Shown here: piece by piece, positions 1-12,041 of the stretch
How positions within the stretch are numbered: position 1 is the first letter of the stretch
Layout: each line of letters starts with the position of its first letter
Assembly (NCBI GenBank): GCA_030068075.1
Contig: JAINVK010001442.1
Location: forward strand, 57,158-121,157
Direction of reading: 5' to 3'
Length of the DNA stretch: 64,000 nucleotides
DNA from: Paguma larvata
Lineage: Eukaryota; Chordata; Mammalia; Carnivora; Viverridae
Translations under genes and position numbers: made by a program
Notes under the pieces: generated by a model
Databases searched by the model: none
What the model was told of the DNA's origin: nothing
Seen by the model: the letters and a program-made list of their open reading frames with translations, nothing else

Positions 1-305
1 TTTCTTAGTGGCCTCTAGTTAACTCCAGTAAAGTAGTTGCTTAAAAGTATACTAGTTATCTCCAATATTAATAATTTATTCCAACACACGATATGAATTT
101 GGATTCAGAAGATGAGTTTTTTTCGGCTTGATGACTTCAGTTTATGTTATATAAATGAGCCAAAAATGGCCTCAGTCTGTTGGCCTCTGGGTTGTTTTCT
201 TTCTTCCCTGCAGGCTGAGACCCAGTACCTCAAAAGCCTGCTGGGGCCAAACTCAAATTTTTACATATCCAATTGCTTTAGAACCTAACCGAAATAATCA
301 TAACC

Positions 306-536
306 ACATTTTAAAAAATGTAAACTCTACACCCAACATGGGGCTCAAACTCATGACCCCAAGATCAAGAGTCACATATTCTACTCACTGAGCCAGCCAG
401 GCACTCCCCATGACCATGTTTTTAGCCATTTATAGCCCAGCTACTATACATACTCCACAAAATTGTTCTCAACATCTGCTAGCCTTAGATAAAATAAGCC
501 CTGGGCCATAAAGACTGCAAGTCTTCAATGTCTTTT

Positions 537-571
<35 letters not shown>

Positions 572-2385
572 CACACATGTGCAAGGGTGCGCATGCCCAC
601 ACCCTAGTGAGGAAGGGCAAAAAGAGAATCTTAAGCGGGCTCCATACCAATGCCAGGGCTCAAGCTCAAGACCACAGGATCGTGACCTGCCAACCGAGCC
701 ACCCAGGCATCCCAAGTTTTTTAAAAAAATTTTTAGTAATCTCTACCCCCAATGTGGGGTTCGAACTCATAACCCCAACATCAAGAGTCTCATGCTCTTT
801 GATCTGAGCCACTCAGGCACCCGCCCTTTGGTGCTTTTTGACACACATACTCTCCAACATGCTGCTAAATGACATCACATACATTTGTAAGCCTCTCTGG
901 CTGCTCCCCTTCTCCCCCAGAGTTAACTTACCTCCCCCCACTTCCCCTTCCAAATGGTGGCACCCACAAGCCTTAGCCTGGGGGCGCAAGCCTTGCCCAC
1001 TGAGGAAACCGGCAAAGCCTCACCCAAAGAAATCTTGTGTATCTTACTGCCACCTTGTGGTCATATCGTTTTCCTTAGTCAGCCCAGGAAGCTCTTGAAC
1101 ATTCAACTCATTATTTTCTAGTTTACCTAGATCCCACTGGATGCTATACATTTAACTCATTTTTATTTTTTTAAGTTTAATTATTTTTTAAATAATGTCT
1201 ACACCTAACGTGGGGCTCGAACTCAGCACTTTGTGGAGGGGGGGACTGGTGCCCCCAACGAACTTGTTTTTAGGACAAGGAATGAGAATTTAGACGTGAA
1301 ATGATTGTGGTTTTCAGCTTCCTGGTTTGGACCAGTTATTCTAGTTATCATTAATTATCTATTGTTAACTAATCATCTCGGCCCCCCTGCATATCTATGG
1401 TACTAACTCATTTTTCCAAAAGAAAATAAGAATTCAGATTTGGAAGAATATCTTTTTTAGCTTCCTGATATCAAGTATTACTAGCTATTTCCAGAAATCT
1501 CCTATAAACTATTTACCTATGAACCACTAATCATCTCAGATTTATGAGTTCTTTTTTAAAAGTTTATTTATTTATTTTGAGAGAAGGGGAGAGACCAGGA
1601 GGGGCAGAGAGACAGAAAGAAGGAGGAGAGAATCTCAAGCAGGCCCTGCACTGTCAGCACAGAACCTGATGTGGGGCTTGAACTCATGTACCGTGAGATC
1701 ATGACCTGAGCTGACCTAGAGTCAGACGCTCAACCGACTGAGCCACCCAGACACCCCTAATTCTTTTTTCAAAATTTATTTTAGAGAGAGTGCAAAAGCA
1801 GGCGAGAGGGGCAGATGGAGAGAGAGAATCCTAAGCAGGCTCCAAGCTCAGCATAGAGCCCAATGCAGGACTCAATCCCACAACCCCAGGATCACGAGCT
1901 TAGCTGAAATCAAAAGGCTGACAACACTCAACTGACTGAGCTATACCCAGGTGCCCCAATGAGTTCCTTCAACATGAAATATAAAGTTAGATTGAGAAGG
2001 ATATGTTTTCCAATGCAAGGCTTCATCTCTTTATACTAATATTCTTTAGGTAATTAGTTACCTAAATAACATTATTCATCTGTATTACTAATTAATTAAT
2101 CCACCAGGAGAAAAAGAATATTTAAAGTCCAGAAGAACCTACATTTAAGCTCCTAACTTCAGGGGTGCCTGGGTGGCTCCATCGGCTAAGCATCCGACTC
2201 TTGATTTCAGCTCAGGTCATGATCTCAGGGTCATGATCTCATGGTTGTGAGATCAAGCCCCATGTCGGGGTCCACACTGGGTGTGGAGCCTGCTTAAGAT
2301 TCTCTCTCCCCCTCTCCCTCGGCCCCTCTCCCGCTGATGCTCTCTTTCTCTCTCAAAAACAAATAAATAAAATAAAATAAAATAA
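306..2385. mobile_element. SINE cluster, outer left arm
   Basis: tRNA-Lys-derived carnivore SINEs at 306-410 (-, short type), 523-713 (-), 714-822 (-, short), 1160-1226 (-, fragment), 1556-1757 (-), 1768-1957 (-) and 2161-2385 (+). The short type lacks the CT-rich tail and ends in AGATTACTTAAAAATAAA-like text. All have mirror partners between 26310 and 28345. The sequence between them (830-1150, 1230-1550, 1960-2160) is array units and unique DNA with no gene. Confidence 0.85.
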
Positions 2386-2479
2386 GCTCCTAACTTCAAC
2401 TACTTATTCTAGATATCTCTACCTACCTCTAAGTAACTAGGTACCTACTGCCAGTACCCATAGTACAAAGTCATTATTC

Positions 2480-3900
2480 CAACCAGAAATAAATCTATAT
2501 TATTTTATTGTTATAAAATACATATAAGGAAAAATTACCATCTTAACCATTTTTAGGTGTACAGTTCAGTGACATTAAGCACATTCACATTTTTGTGCTG
2601 CCATCACTACCATCCATTTTCAGACCTTTTTCACCTTCTGAAACTGAAACTCCATGCCCATTAAATAGTAACTTCCCAGTACCATTTCTCCCAGCCCCTG
2701 GAATCTAAGTAACCAACTAACCAACTAATTAACTAGCTAAGTAACTTACTTACTTCCTTCCTTCCTTCCTTCCTTCCTTCCTTCCTTCCTTCCTTCCTTC
2801 CTTCCTTCCTCCCTCCTTCCCTCCCTCCCTCTCTCTCTTTCTTTATTTCTATTTTTTAGTAGTCTCTGCCCCCAATGTGGGGCTCAAATTGACGACGCTG
2901 AGATCAAGAGTCATATACTCTTCTGAGACAACCAGGCACTCAAAAATTGGATTCTCTGTCTTTTCTTTTCTTTTCTTTTAATTTTTTTGTATTTGTAAAA
3001 GTTTTTTTTATTTTCTTCAGTTTCTTTTGGGATATCTCTTTATTTTATTTATTTTTAAGTTTATTTACTTTGAAAGAGAGAGAGAGAATGAGAGAGAACG
3101 TGCAGGAGAGGAAGAGAGAGAGAATCCCAAGCAGGCTCTACACCGTCAGCACAGAGCCCCATGTGGGGCTCAAACGCATGAACTGAGCCAAAATCAAGAG
3201 TCGGACACTTAACCGACTGAACCACCCAGGCGCCCCCTGGGATGTCTTTTTAAAGATTTTATTTTTTAAGTAATCTCTACATCCAACCTGGAGCTTGAAC
3301 CCACAACCCCGAGATCAAGAGTGGCATGCTCCCACCAAATGAGCCAGCCAAGTAGCCCTACCATTCCTACTTTCTCTTTCTATAAATTTAACTACTCCAG
3401 GTATCACAAATAAATGGAATCATACGATATTTGTCTTTCTGTGCCTGGCTGATTTCACATAGCGTAATGTTTTCAAGGTCCATCCACGTTGTGGTATGTA
3501 TCAGAATTTCATTCCTTTTTAAGGCTGAATCATATTTTATTGTATGTATATCCCACACTTTATTTATCCTTTCATCCATCAATGTACATTTGGGTTGTTT
3601 CCATCTTTTGGCTCTTCTGAAAAAGGCTGCTCAGAACATGTGTATACATATATATGTTCAAGTCCTTGCTCTCAGTTCTTAAGGGTGTATACCCAGAAGT
3701 GGAATTGTTGGATCATGTGGTAATTCTGACAAAATTTTTGAGGAGCCATTATACCAGTTTCCACAGTGGCTACACCACCTATATCCCCACCGGTAATGCT
3801 CAGGGTTCCGAGTCCTCCACACTGTTGTTAATAGCCATCCTGTGGGTGCGAAATTATATCTCATTCTTTTTGTTAAGACTAACATGTAAGAAAGATATGT
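2480..3900 (-). mobile_element. Old L1 3' end inside the left array, split by other repeats
   Basis: L1M-type text at 2480-2720 (ATCTTAACCATTTTTAGGTG, GTGCTGCCATCACTACCATC) and 3360-3895 (GGAATCATACGATATTTGTC ... GAAGTGGAATTGTTGGATCA). It is interrupted by a CTTC repeat and SINEs at 2837-2942, 3040-3236 and 3250-3357, all minus strand. Its mirror copy is at 24870-26215. Confidence 0.75.
2747..2835. repeat. CTTC microsatellite, expanded in the left arm only
   Basis: About 14 CTTC units followed by CCCT/CT repeats. At the mirror position (about 25920-25990) there are only two or three GGAAG units followed by TTAGTTAGTTGG repeats. Confidence 0.9.
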
Positions 3901-3967
3901 TTTTAGACTTTGGGCTTCAAATATTTATTCTGCTTTTATATGATTAAATCTTTTCTCATGTTTAACT

Positions 3968-6928
3968 TTTTCATGTTTATTTATTTATTTTGAGAGAGAG
4001 AGAGAGAGAGAGCACGCGCAATAGCAGGGAAGGGGCAGAAAGAGAGAGAGAGAATCCCAAGCAGGCTCCATACTATCAGTGCAGAGCCCAACACGGGGCT
4101 CGATCCCACGAACTGTGAGATCATGACCTGAGCCTAAATCAAGAGCCAGATGTTTAACTGACTGAGCCATCCAGGTGCCCCGGGTTAATTCTGTTTAAAA
4201 CTCACCTATGTAATTGTCATTTTCTACATTACTCACTGAATATTCAAAATATAAGAATTGAGAAGAGTGTGTTTTCCGGTGTCCTAGATTCAAACCATTC
4301 TAAAATAACTGGTAAGCTGATCGCCTGGTACGACTAGCTATCTACATTACTGATGCAGCATTTCAAAGAGAAATAAGAATTTGAGGTTGAGAAGATTGTG
4401 GTTTCCACATTATAGCCACAACTATTTATCTTCAGTTGTCTGTAGTTAGCTAGTTATCTGGTTACCAACAGTTAACCATAGTACTAAATCTTTATTCCCA
4501 CAAGACATAAGAATTAGTGTGGTGAAGAATGGCTTTTCATCTTCTAGATTTATAAAACTCCCTGGGTTTCTCTAGCTATCCATAGTAAACAAATTACCTT
4601 AGGCACTAATAGTTATGATCTAATTTATTATTACAACAAGAATTAATGTTTAATGTCGAGACAATGGATTTTCAACTTCGTGGCTTCAAAGTATTCTAGG
4701 AATATCTAGTTACCCTTAAATAAATAAATAAAGGTGTCACGACTTATGGGATAATACCAACTCGTTGTTTTTTATGTTTATTTTTATTTATTTTTAACAT
4801 AGAGATAGAGAACAAGCGAGGGAGTGGCAGAGAGAAAGGGAGACAGAATCCCAAGCCGACTTCACACTGTCAGCACAGAGCCCAAGCCGGGTTTGAACTC
4901 AAGAACCGTGAGATCGTGACCTGAGCCGAAGTCAAGAGTGGGATGCTTAACCGACCGACTGAGTCACTCAGGCACCCCACTGATTTTTTTTTAAGTAAAC
5001 TCTACCCCCCGCCAAGGGGCTCAAACTCACAACCCTGAGATCAAGAGTCGCATGCTCCACAGACTGAGCCAGCCGGGCACCCCAGTACTAATTCATTAGG
5101 ATCACAAGGAACAAAGGTTACATCTGAGAATCACATTTTCCTCAACAGCTTTGTCTCAATGATGTACTCTGATTATTGAAAACCACTTTCAATGAACTTA
5201 TGACCTATGGACCACTAAATAACCATACCATTCCCTAATTTTTCCACAAGTAATTTGAATTTAGATTTGAAAAAAAATGTGTTTTCTAGGTTCTGAATGT
5301 ACACAGATTTTTCTACTTATCTCTACTTATTTCTAGGTATCTACTGCATTAAGGACACTTAGTTAACTCTAGTATAACCTGTTTGTTTAGACGAAAAATA
5401 AGAAGGTACAGTTGAGAAGAATATGGTTTTCAGCCTTCTGGTTTCAAATAATTACTCCAGTTACTACAGTCATCTTTAGTTGACTCCTTCTTTAGGAATC
5501 CTGAATTCTATAATATTAACTCACTATGCTATCAAGAAATATGATTTCTGGGCACCTGGGTGGCTCAGTCGGTTGAGCATCCGACTTCGGCTCAGGTCAT
5601 GATCTCGTAGTCTGTGAGTTCGAGCCCCGTGTCGGGCTCTGTGCTGACGGCTCAGAGCCTGGAGCCTGCTTCCCATTCTGTGTCTCCCTCTCTCTCTGCC
5701 CCTCCCCCTCTCATGCTCTGTCTCTCTGTCTCAAAAATAAATAAACATTAAGAAATATGATTTCAGAGTTTAGAAATATGAGTCTTGGCTTCCTGGTTTA
5801 TGCTAGTCAATATACTTATACTAAGTTTTCTAGATATCCAGAGGGTTTTTTTATGGCAAAATTCCAAAAAGAAATAAAAATCCAGTATTATAAGACTGGT
5901 TTCTAGCTTGCAGGTTTCAAAAACTCGTTATGATTACCTCACATTTCTTCTAATGAACTAATAAAAAAGATGTCCGTAGAAATATATGCTACTAATTCAT
6001 TATTAAAAGAAGTGGCACTTGGGTGGCTCAGTTGGTTAGGCTTCGGACTCTTGGATTCGGCTCAGATGGTGATCTCGTGGGTTGTGGGTTCAAGGTCCAT
6101 ATAGGTCTCTGTGCTGAGAGTGGAGAGCCTAACTGGGATTCTCTCTCCCTGGATCTCTCTCTTTCTCTCTCAAAATAAATAAGTAAACTTAAAAAAAAGC
6201 AGAAGGTAGAGCAGTGAAGAATGATTCTTTCTTTATTAAGCTCTACATCCTATATGGGGCTTGAGCTCACAGTCCTAAGATTAAGAGTCGCCTGCTCTAC
6301 CAACTGAGCCAGACAGGTGCCCCCAAAAATGATTTTTTAAAAGATTTTTATTATTTTTTCAAGACTTTTACTTTTAAGTAAGCTCTACACCCAATATGGG
6401 GCTGGAGCTTACAACTCTGAGGTCAAAGGTCACATGCTCTACCGACTTAGCCAGCCAGGTGCCCCTAAAAAATGATTGTTAAACCTCATTGCTTCAAATA
6501 TTTATTTTCCTGGTTATTTCATGTTAACTGTACTTACTATTGACCTAGGTACCACTTAATGTCTATTATACATGTTCATTACTTGAACGAAAAAATAAGA
6601 ATTTGGATTTGTGAAAGATTGGCTTTTCACCTTCTGGTCTTCTCTCAATTTTTTTAGTTGTCTCCAGTTGCTTCCAGTGGGACCTTAGGTCCCACTAGCT
6701 ATGCAGAATTGGTTTATTATGCTAACAAGACATAAAAAGTTAGTTCTGAGCAGAATGTGTTGTCCAGTCTCTGGCTTCACCTACATATCTCTAGCTGTCT
6801 CCAACTAGCTGGCTTCCTGGGTACAAGTAGTTATCTATAGGACTACCTCATTATTTCACCAATACACATGAATGTAGTGTTGAGAAGGGTATCCAGCTTC
6901 TTGAATTTTATTTTTTTAATGTTTAAAT

Positions 6929-6965
<37 letters not shown>

Positions 6966-7105
6966 TGGGAGCAGGGAAGGGGCAGAGACAGAGGGAAACT
7001 GAATCTGAAACAGGCTCCAGGCTCAGAGCCTGGACACGGGGCTCAAACTCATCAACTGTGAGATCATGACCTGAGCTTAACTGACTGAGCCCCCGAGGCA
7101 TCCCT
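3968..7105. mobile_element. SINE cluster, inner part of the left array
   Basis: SINEs at 3968-4181 (-), 4765-4979 (-), 4985-5083 (-, short), 6010-6200 (+), 6226-6322 (-, short), 6345-6465 (-, short) and 6905-7105 (-). Their partners lie at 24597-24800, 23798-24000, 23692-23790, 22787-22975, 22656-22755, 22518-22625 and 21870-22060. A GA run of about 30 bp sits at 6931-6962. Confidence 0.85.
5549..5749 (+). mobile_element. SINEC_Fc-type SINE present only in the left arm
   Basis: Full-length plus-strand SINE flanked by 15-bp target duplications AAGAAATATGATTTC at 5534-5548 and 5750-5764. The right arm has one uninterrupted copy of this site (23224-23238, reverse complement). It is therefore a clean insertion with an empty counterpart, younger than the palindrome. 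Confidence 0.92.
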
Positions 7106-7109
7106 CAAC

Positions 7110-9650
7110 TTCTTGAATTTTCAACTACTTTTCTTTAGCATTCTGATTTGAAGTCCTTATTCTAGATCCCACCACTTATCCCTGGGCGACTGATGACTGA
7201 GTTACCACTAGATATCTATGGTACGAATGTATTAGTTAATACAGAGAATTTTGAGTTGTAAGCTGCTCTTACCTCTGGTTATCTCTCATTCACTAACCAC
7301 AAAAGTATGATAATAGCTTATAGCATAATAGCAAATGTTACCGAGTAGATCTTCTGTGCGAGGGATAGTTCTCAGGGGATAGGTTCAAATTGCGGTTGGG
7401 ACATTTCCCAAGTGAGTGACTTTAAGCAGGCTTTTAATATCTCTATGACCCAATAACATCACCTATAAAACGAAGATAAGAGCAGCTCTAAGTCCTTCAT
7501 GTTGTTAAGAGAATTCAATGTGTTAATATAAATCAATCACTTAGACTATTGCCTGGAACACAGTAAGAACCAGCTTCCGTGTAAGCTAGTGTTATTATCT
7601 CAGGGAATCCTCACAACAACCCCATGAGGTAGGTACTATTACTACTCAATTTTACCAATGAGGAAATGGAGGCACAGGGAGGAAAAGCAACTCACCAGAC
7701 TGGCTAGCTGGCAAAAGAAAAGCAAAGCCAGAATACAGATGCCAGCAGTCTGACTCCGAGGCTCTCTGCCCTCGTGAATTTGGTACACCAAATCCAAGAC
7801 TCTATTCTATGCCTATTCTTGCTTAGACAAGGCTCAATTAGGTATGTAAGGTTTCTGAAACAACTTAACTAAAAGTTTTAAGTAAATACTACCCTGCCCA
7901 ATGCCTACATAGGCAACACTTGCCCAAGGAGCACACATGTGACTGAAGTTTAGAAAGTGCTGGGATAGAGGCGTCTGGGTGGTTCAGTCGGTTGAGGGGT
8001 TGAGCGTCTGACTTCGGCTCAGGTGATGATCTCGCGGTTTGTGAGATTGAGTCCCACGTCAGGCTCTGCGCTGACACCTCGGAGCCCGGAGCCTGCTTCA
8101 GGTTCTGTGTCTCCCTCTCTCTCAGGCCTTCCCCTGCTCGTGCTCTGTCAATCTGTCTCAAAAATAAATAAACAGTAAAAAAATTTAAAAGAAGAAAGCA
8201 CTGGAATAAATCGTGGAAATCTCAAATAGGAGAGACCACGCCACCCAAACTGTAATGGCTGTTCTAGCCAGGCTAACACACACCATGATCCTAACTGCTG
8301 TAGGTCTCTCATGGTATAACTGATCCCAAGCCCAAACTGATCATAGGGTATCTAGCCGAGAGAGGGGGAGGCCTGCAGAATCCAGCATGAGCCCGTGTTA
8401 GGAGGCTTGATTAGGTAGGGAGAGGCTGTGGGAATGAAATTGCTTGACCATTCAAAAGATATTTCAAAGTGAATTCAACCACCATCCCGTAACTATTTTT
8501 CTACTCACCCTTCAGGAACAGGAGGCATTGGGAAAGTATCTTTATTTGTCATGCACAGAAGGTGATAATTATTATGTGTTATAATAATGTGAGGTGACTA
8601 TGGCCCCCATTAATTTTAGGAGCCTATTAAAATGGTTTCATTTAGTGTTTTTAATGGGTCTAATAACAGTGGTGTTTGTGAAGGTAAAAGTAGGATAAAT
8701 CATGTACATTGTCAAGCCTGCAACCCATTATTAGAAATTACTCTCAGTACTCAGGATATTAACACATTCCCACCTGCAAAACATTCCTTTTTTTTTTTTT
8801 TTTTTTTTGAGGAGGGGATCTAAATTAAATCTTTTAATAGGAGAGCTTGATGGTGCTTAATTCCAGAGACCAGAGCTCTGATAACTGGGGCTTGATGAAA
8901 AGTAAAGAGAAATCTTAGGGAAATAATTAAAAACATGACTTTTGGGGCACTTGGCTGGCTCATTGGTTAAGCATCTGACTTCAGCACAGGTCATGATTTC
9001 CTGGTTCATGGGTTGGAGCCCCGCATCAGGCTCTGTGCTGACAGAGGAGCCTGGAGTCTGCTTTGGATTCTGAGCCTCCCTCTTTCTCTAACCCCTCGCC
9101 ACTCCCTTTTTGTCTGTCTCTCTCTCTCAAAAATAAATAAACATTAAAAAAATAAAACGCATAAAAACATGACGTTTAACAAACTTGAAATTCTATGAAT
9201 TCTTTACCCATTCTTGAGACATGGGTAAAATTGAAAACCATCAATATAATAGCACTTCTTAAAAACTGGATTGTATTGACTAGAAGGCATTTATGAGAAA
9301 TCGATGACTCTGGATCTTACCCAAGAGGACAGCGCTGAATAGTTCATATGTTCCTGGAGGGACTAGGAGGCTGACGTCTTTCTGACACCGGATCATTACG
9401 TGATTGCTGATTTGGCATCAGGGTATAAGTTAGCTTTTATCCTCACCAGGTCCAGCGAGTTATTGGGCACTGGGGATATACACATACATAGTTTTCTAAC
9501 TAGAGCCAGAGGGAAGTGGCAAGGCCCATGCAGACTGTCATTAGCGGTATTCAACACTATGCAAAACAGTTTTTGAAGGGAGAAACAGAGCCCTCAATCT
9601 GTCTTGATTCTTTTCATTAGACTGACATTTATCAGTAGAGAGCAAGGACT
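7110..9650. other. Intergenic part of the left arm: two MIRs and two SINEs
   Basis: After array text to about 7260, a MIR-like repeat covers about 7385-7600 (AATCAATCACTTAGACTATT and surroundings) and another about 7600-7770 (CCTCACAACAACCCCATGAG, CAATGAGGAAATGGAGGCAC). SINEs follow at 7970-8190 (+) and 8943-9155 (+), and a T run at 8789-8808. The remaining sequence, 8190-8940 and 9155-9650, shows no gene. The mirror region is 19300-21600. Confidence 0.65.
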
Positions 9651-10079
9651 CAGGAAGATGGTTCTAGACAAAGGGAGATGGAGAAAGAGTAAGAGGAGCA
9701 GGAGGAACAGGAGGAGGGGGAGGAGAGTAAAAAAGTGGAAACTAACCTAAGTCCCCAGCACCCGCCCAGCACAGAAACAATGCGCGCTTTTGCAGAGGAC
9801 CTGCAGCTCCATGCGCAGCAGCTGAGCTTAGCGTGCAGAGGCTGCAAGCCCCACAGTCCAGTACCAAAGGAAGGGCCGCGTGCAGTGCAAGCATTCTTGG
9901 ATGCACAAAACTGTGGGTAGGGTTCTACATTTGTACTAGCGACCTGAATTCCTTACTACAAATCTAGAGTATTCGTTGCTTTCGCAAGAAATGGGTTGGC
10001 TTTCTTACAGCGTGGATCTGAGCATCCAAGGTGCTCTGCAAACCTAGCCTCAAGCTCCTGCTCCCACTTGCCCCGGGAA

Positions 10080-10823
10080 GCTTGGTAGGCTCCGCTTTCA
10101 GCGCGTTATTGCAAAACCCCAGAGCAAGCAGCCCCCCCGGTAATCGTTTTGTCTGATATGCCAGCCCGGGTCGTGGACCTGGGTGTCAACGGAACCGAAC
10201 CAGAGAGTCCCATCCATTAACTACCGCCTTTTCGGAGGGGAGCGTCACGCTCAGAGCCCATAGCGCAAGGCGGACTACCGTTGCTTCCCTGCTGGGGCTG
10301 CCAGGGGCCCAGTGCTTTCTCCATCTTTACCTCTGAGTCCCTTGCCCTGGAGGAGCTTAGGGCGACAGCCCTGCACTGACAGACGCGCAGCGAGGGTCAG
10401 GCAAGAGACATTCTCCCCTCACTTCTCCATGGTCTCTGGAGGCTGGCTGGAGGTTTCCTTCCCCACCCCCACCCCTCCCCGCCCCCTGCTGTCTCGCTCC
10501 CCCCAGCAAGGCCCCTACCCCCTGGTACTGCCCGGGGTAAGCAGGGAGTTAGAGCCCTCGGGCACGCCCCCTCCCCCTCACGCTTCCGGACAGCGCTCGG
10601 TCTAAGTCGCGGCCACGCCCCGGACGCGTGCGCTCCCTTGCAGGTCCCGCCCACCATACGCGCTGCAGCCCAGATAAGGGGCTTCTAAGCGTGCGACCCT
10701 TGAACTTGCTGTAGAAGCTCGGTAACCAGACCTCGCGCCAGAAAGAGGACCGACTCAGGGGTCGACAAGGGCCGCTGCGTAGAGTCTGTGGAGGCGCATG
10801 GCTGCGTCGGCGGCGCTCTGGAC
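10080..10823 (+). promoter_or_regulatory. GC- and CpG-rich region before the left RHOXF2 copy
   Basis: Between about 10130 and 10820 the sequence is rich in CpG and GC boxes (for example GGCCACGCCCC near 10610 and CCCGCCCACC near 10645) and ends at the exon 1 start codon. The mirror region 18207-18950 has the same character. Promoter function is inferred from position. Long open frames on the minus strand here are composition effects. Confidence 0.45.
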
Positions 10824-12041
10824 ATGGAGGCTTCGCCCGGGAGCCCCCACGGAGACCCCGCTTCCCACAGCCTGGGAGTGGATGAGTTCTGAGGAAAGCG
10901 ACAGGGTTGGTACTTGAACCAGGACACCCGTTTGGCACTCTGGGAAAAGCCTTTTCACTGGGAGAGGCGACGGGACAGGACTCGAGGCCAAGGTCTTTGA
11001 GCTCCGGTCGCCGCCCCACGCATCTCCGGCTCCAACGCACTGATTTCTCTTGTCTTTTCCAGGTGTTAAGCCTACCGAGATCTCAGGAACTAGAGAGACG
11101 TCGAGAAGGATCTAATATCTGAACCTGAGCGGGGAGCAGCAGAAGGGGAAGAAAGCCCCGGCGGCTCAGGAGCCCCTGGCCCCATAGATGTGATCCAGAA
11201 GGGCGGACTTGGCAAGGAGACCTGGCAGCAGCAGCAGCAGGAGGCCCACGTGGCCACCGGGGGTTCACAGCCCCAGGACAGAGGGGGACGCCTCCGCCAA
11301 GTCTTCAAGCGGTTGGAATTGATGGAGCTGGAGAGCGTTTTCCAACGCACTCAATTCCCCGACGTGTTCCCTAGGTGAGTGGCTAGCTCTGGAGGTTCCC
11401 TGTTCTCTAGGACCCTAGGGACTAGGTGGCATGGGATGCTTTTGGCTCTCTCCCTGGTCTCTATCCTTCCCCTCCAGAGCCAAAATTACCCATGGGCTGG
11501 AGGCCACTGAAAACTGCCGGCCCTTGAGCTCAGTCCAAGGTGGAGGCGATGCCTACGGGGCTGGGCATCAAGGTAAATACTTCCATGCAATGTATAAATG
11601 AATCGTCAGGAAACTTGGGGCGCGCTCCTGTTTTCGTAAATCTCATTCTCTTGGCTCGGAATTGAGATCCGGATGGGGAGAGTCAAGCACCTTTATGCAA
11701 GTGCAGGGTTGGATCTGGTCTTTATTCAAAACGCTGATAATTCTGTCATTCCAGAATTTTTTCTGCATCAGTCTTCATTAAAGACATATTGATCTCGAAC
11801 GCTGAGTTTTTCAACCTACCCAGAAATTTTGGGCGCGAAGTTGTCCCTGAAGCAAGCCTGGACTTGGGTAGTACAGATATGTGTGCTAGGGAACTGGGGA
11901 AAATGGAAATCTAAAAACAAGCATGAAATGTATGTTGTAGATCTCATCTCACCGGCAACTCCAGATACTAACTATTGGCGATTTTTTTCCCTCAGAAGGG
12001 AGCTTGACATATGCCTGGATGTGACTCAAGCCAAGGCACAG
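10824..12041 (+). pseudogene. RHOXF2: RHOXF2-type homeobox gene, left-arm copy, probably inactivated
   Basis: Three exons with standard splice borders are visible. Exon 1 is 10824-10905 (ATG 10824, donor GT 10906), exon 2 is 11063-11374 (acceptor TTTTCCAG, donor GTGAGT), exon 3 is 11996-12041, the 46-nt exon typical of RHOX homeoboxes. Exon 2 ends with the first homeodomain helices (MELESVFQRTQFPDVFPR) and exon 3 adds RRELDICLDVTQAKAQ. The recognised similarity is to mammalian RHOXF2, a germline homeodomain transcription factor. Lesions: codon 23 is TGA (10890-10892) where the right copy has CGA; exon 2 lacks one base near 11091-11097, giving TAA at 11113-11115. The homeobox half is undamaged. 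The exon for the DNA-contact helix was not found downstream with confidence. Intron 3 still resembles that of RHOXF1. Confidence 0.85.

Larger units (their letters stand above)
1..7300 (+). repeat. Degenerate tandem array, unit about 138 bp (left arm)
   Basis: Under the SINEs and L1 insertions the unique-looking DNA is a repeated AT-rich unit. Each copy contains a form of AACTCATTATTCCAACAAG, then AATAAGAATTTAGATT, GAGAAGAATGTGTTTTC, CTTCCTGGTTTCAAA, and runs of TAGTTATC/TAGTTACCTAGGTACC. Clear copies lie near 1390-1520, 1970-2110, 4210-4740, 5090-5520, 6490-6900 and 7120-7260. Copies are strongly diverged and show no coding potential. I do not recognise the family. Confidence 0.75.

Noticed and set aside
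2744..2960. Possible CRISPR-like or other direct repeat arrays around the simple repeats
   Set aside because: Simple microsatellite plus SINE text in a mammalian genome; no spacer structure.
10397..11040. Overlapping long minus-strand frames in the RHOXF2 upstream region
   Set aside because: High GC content lowers stop frequency; the mirror arm does not preserve these frames.
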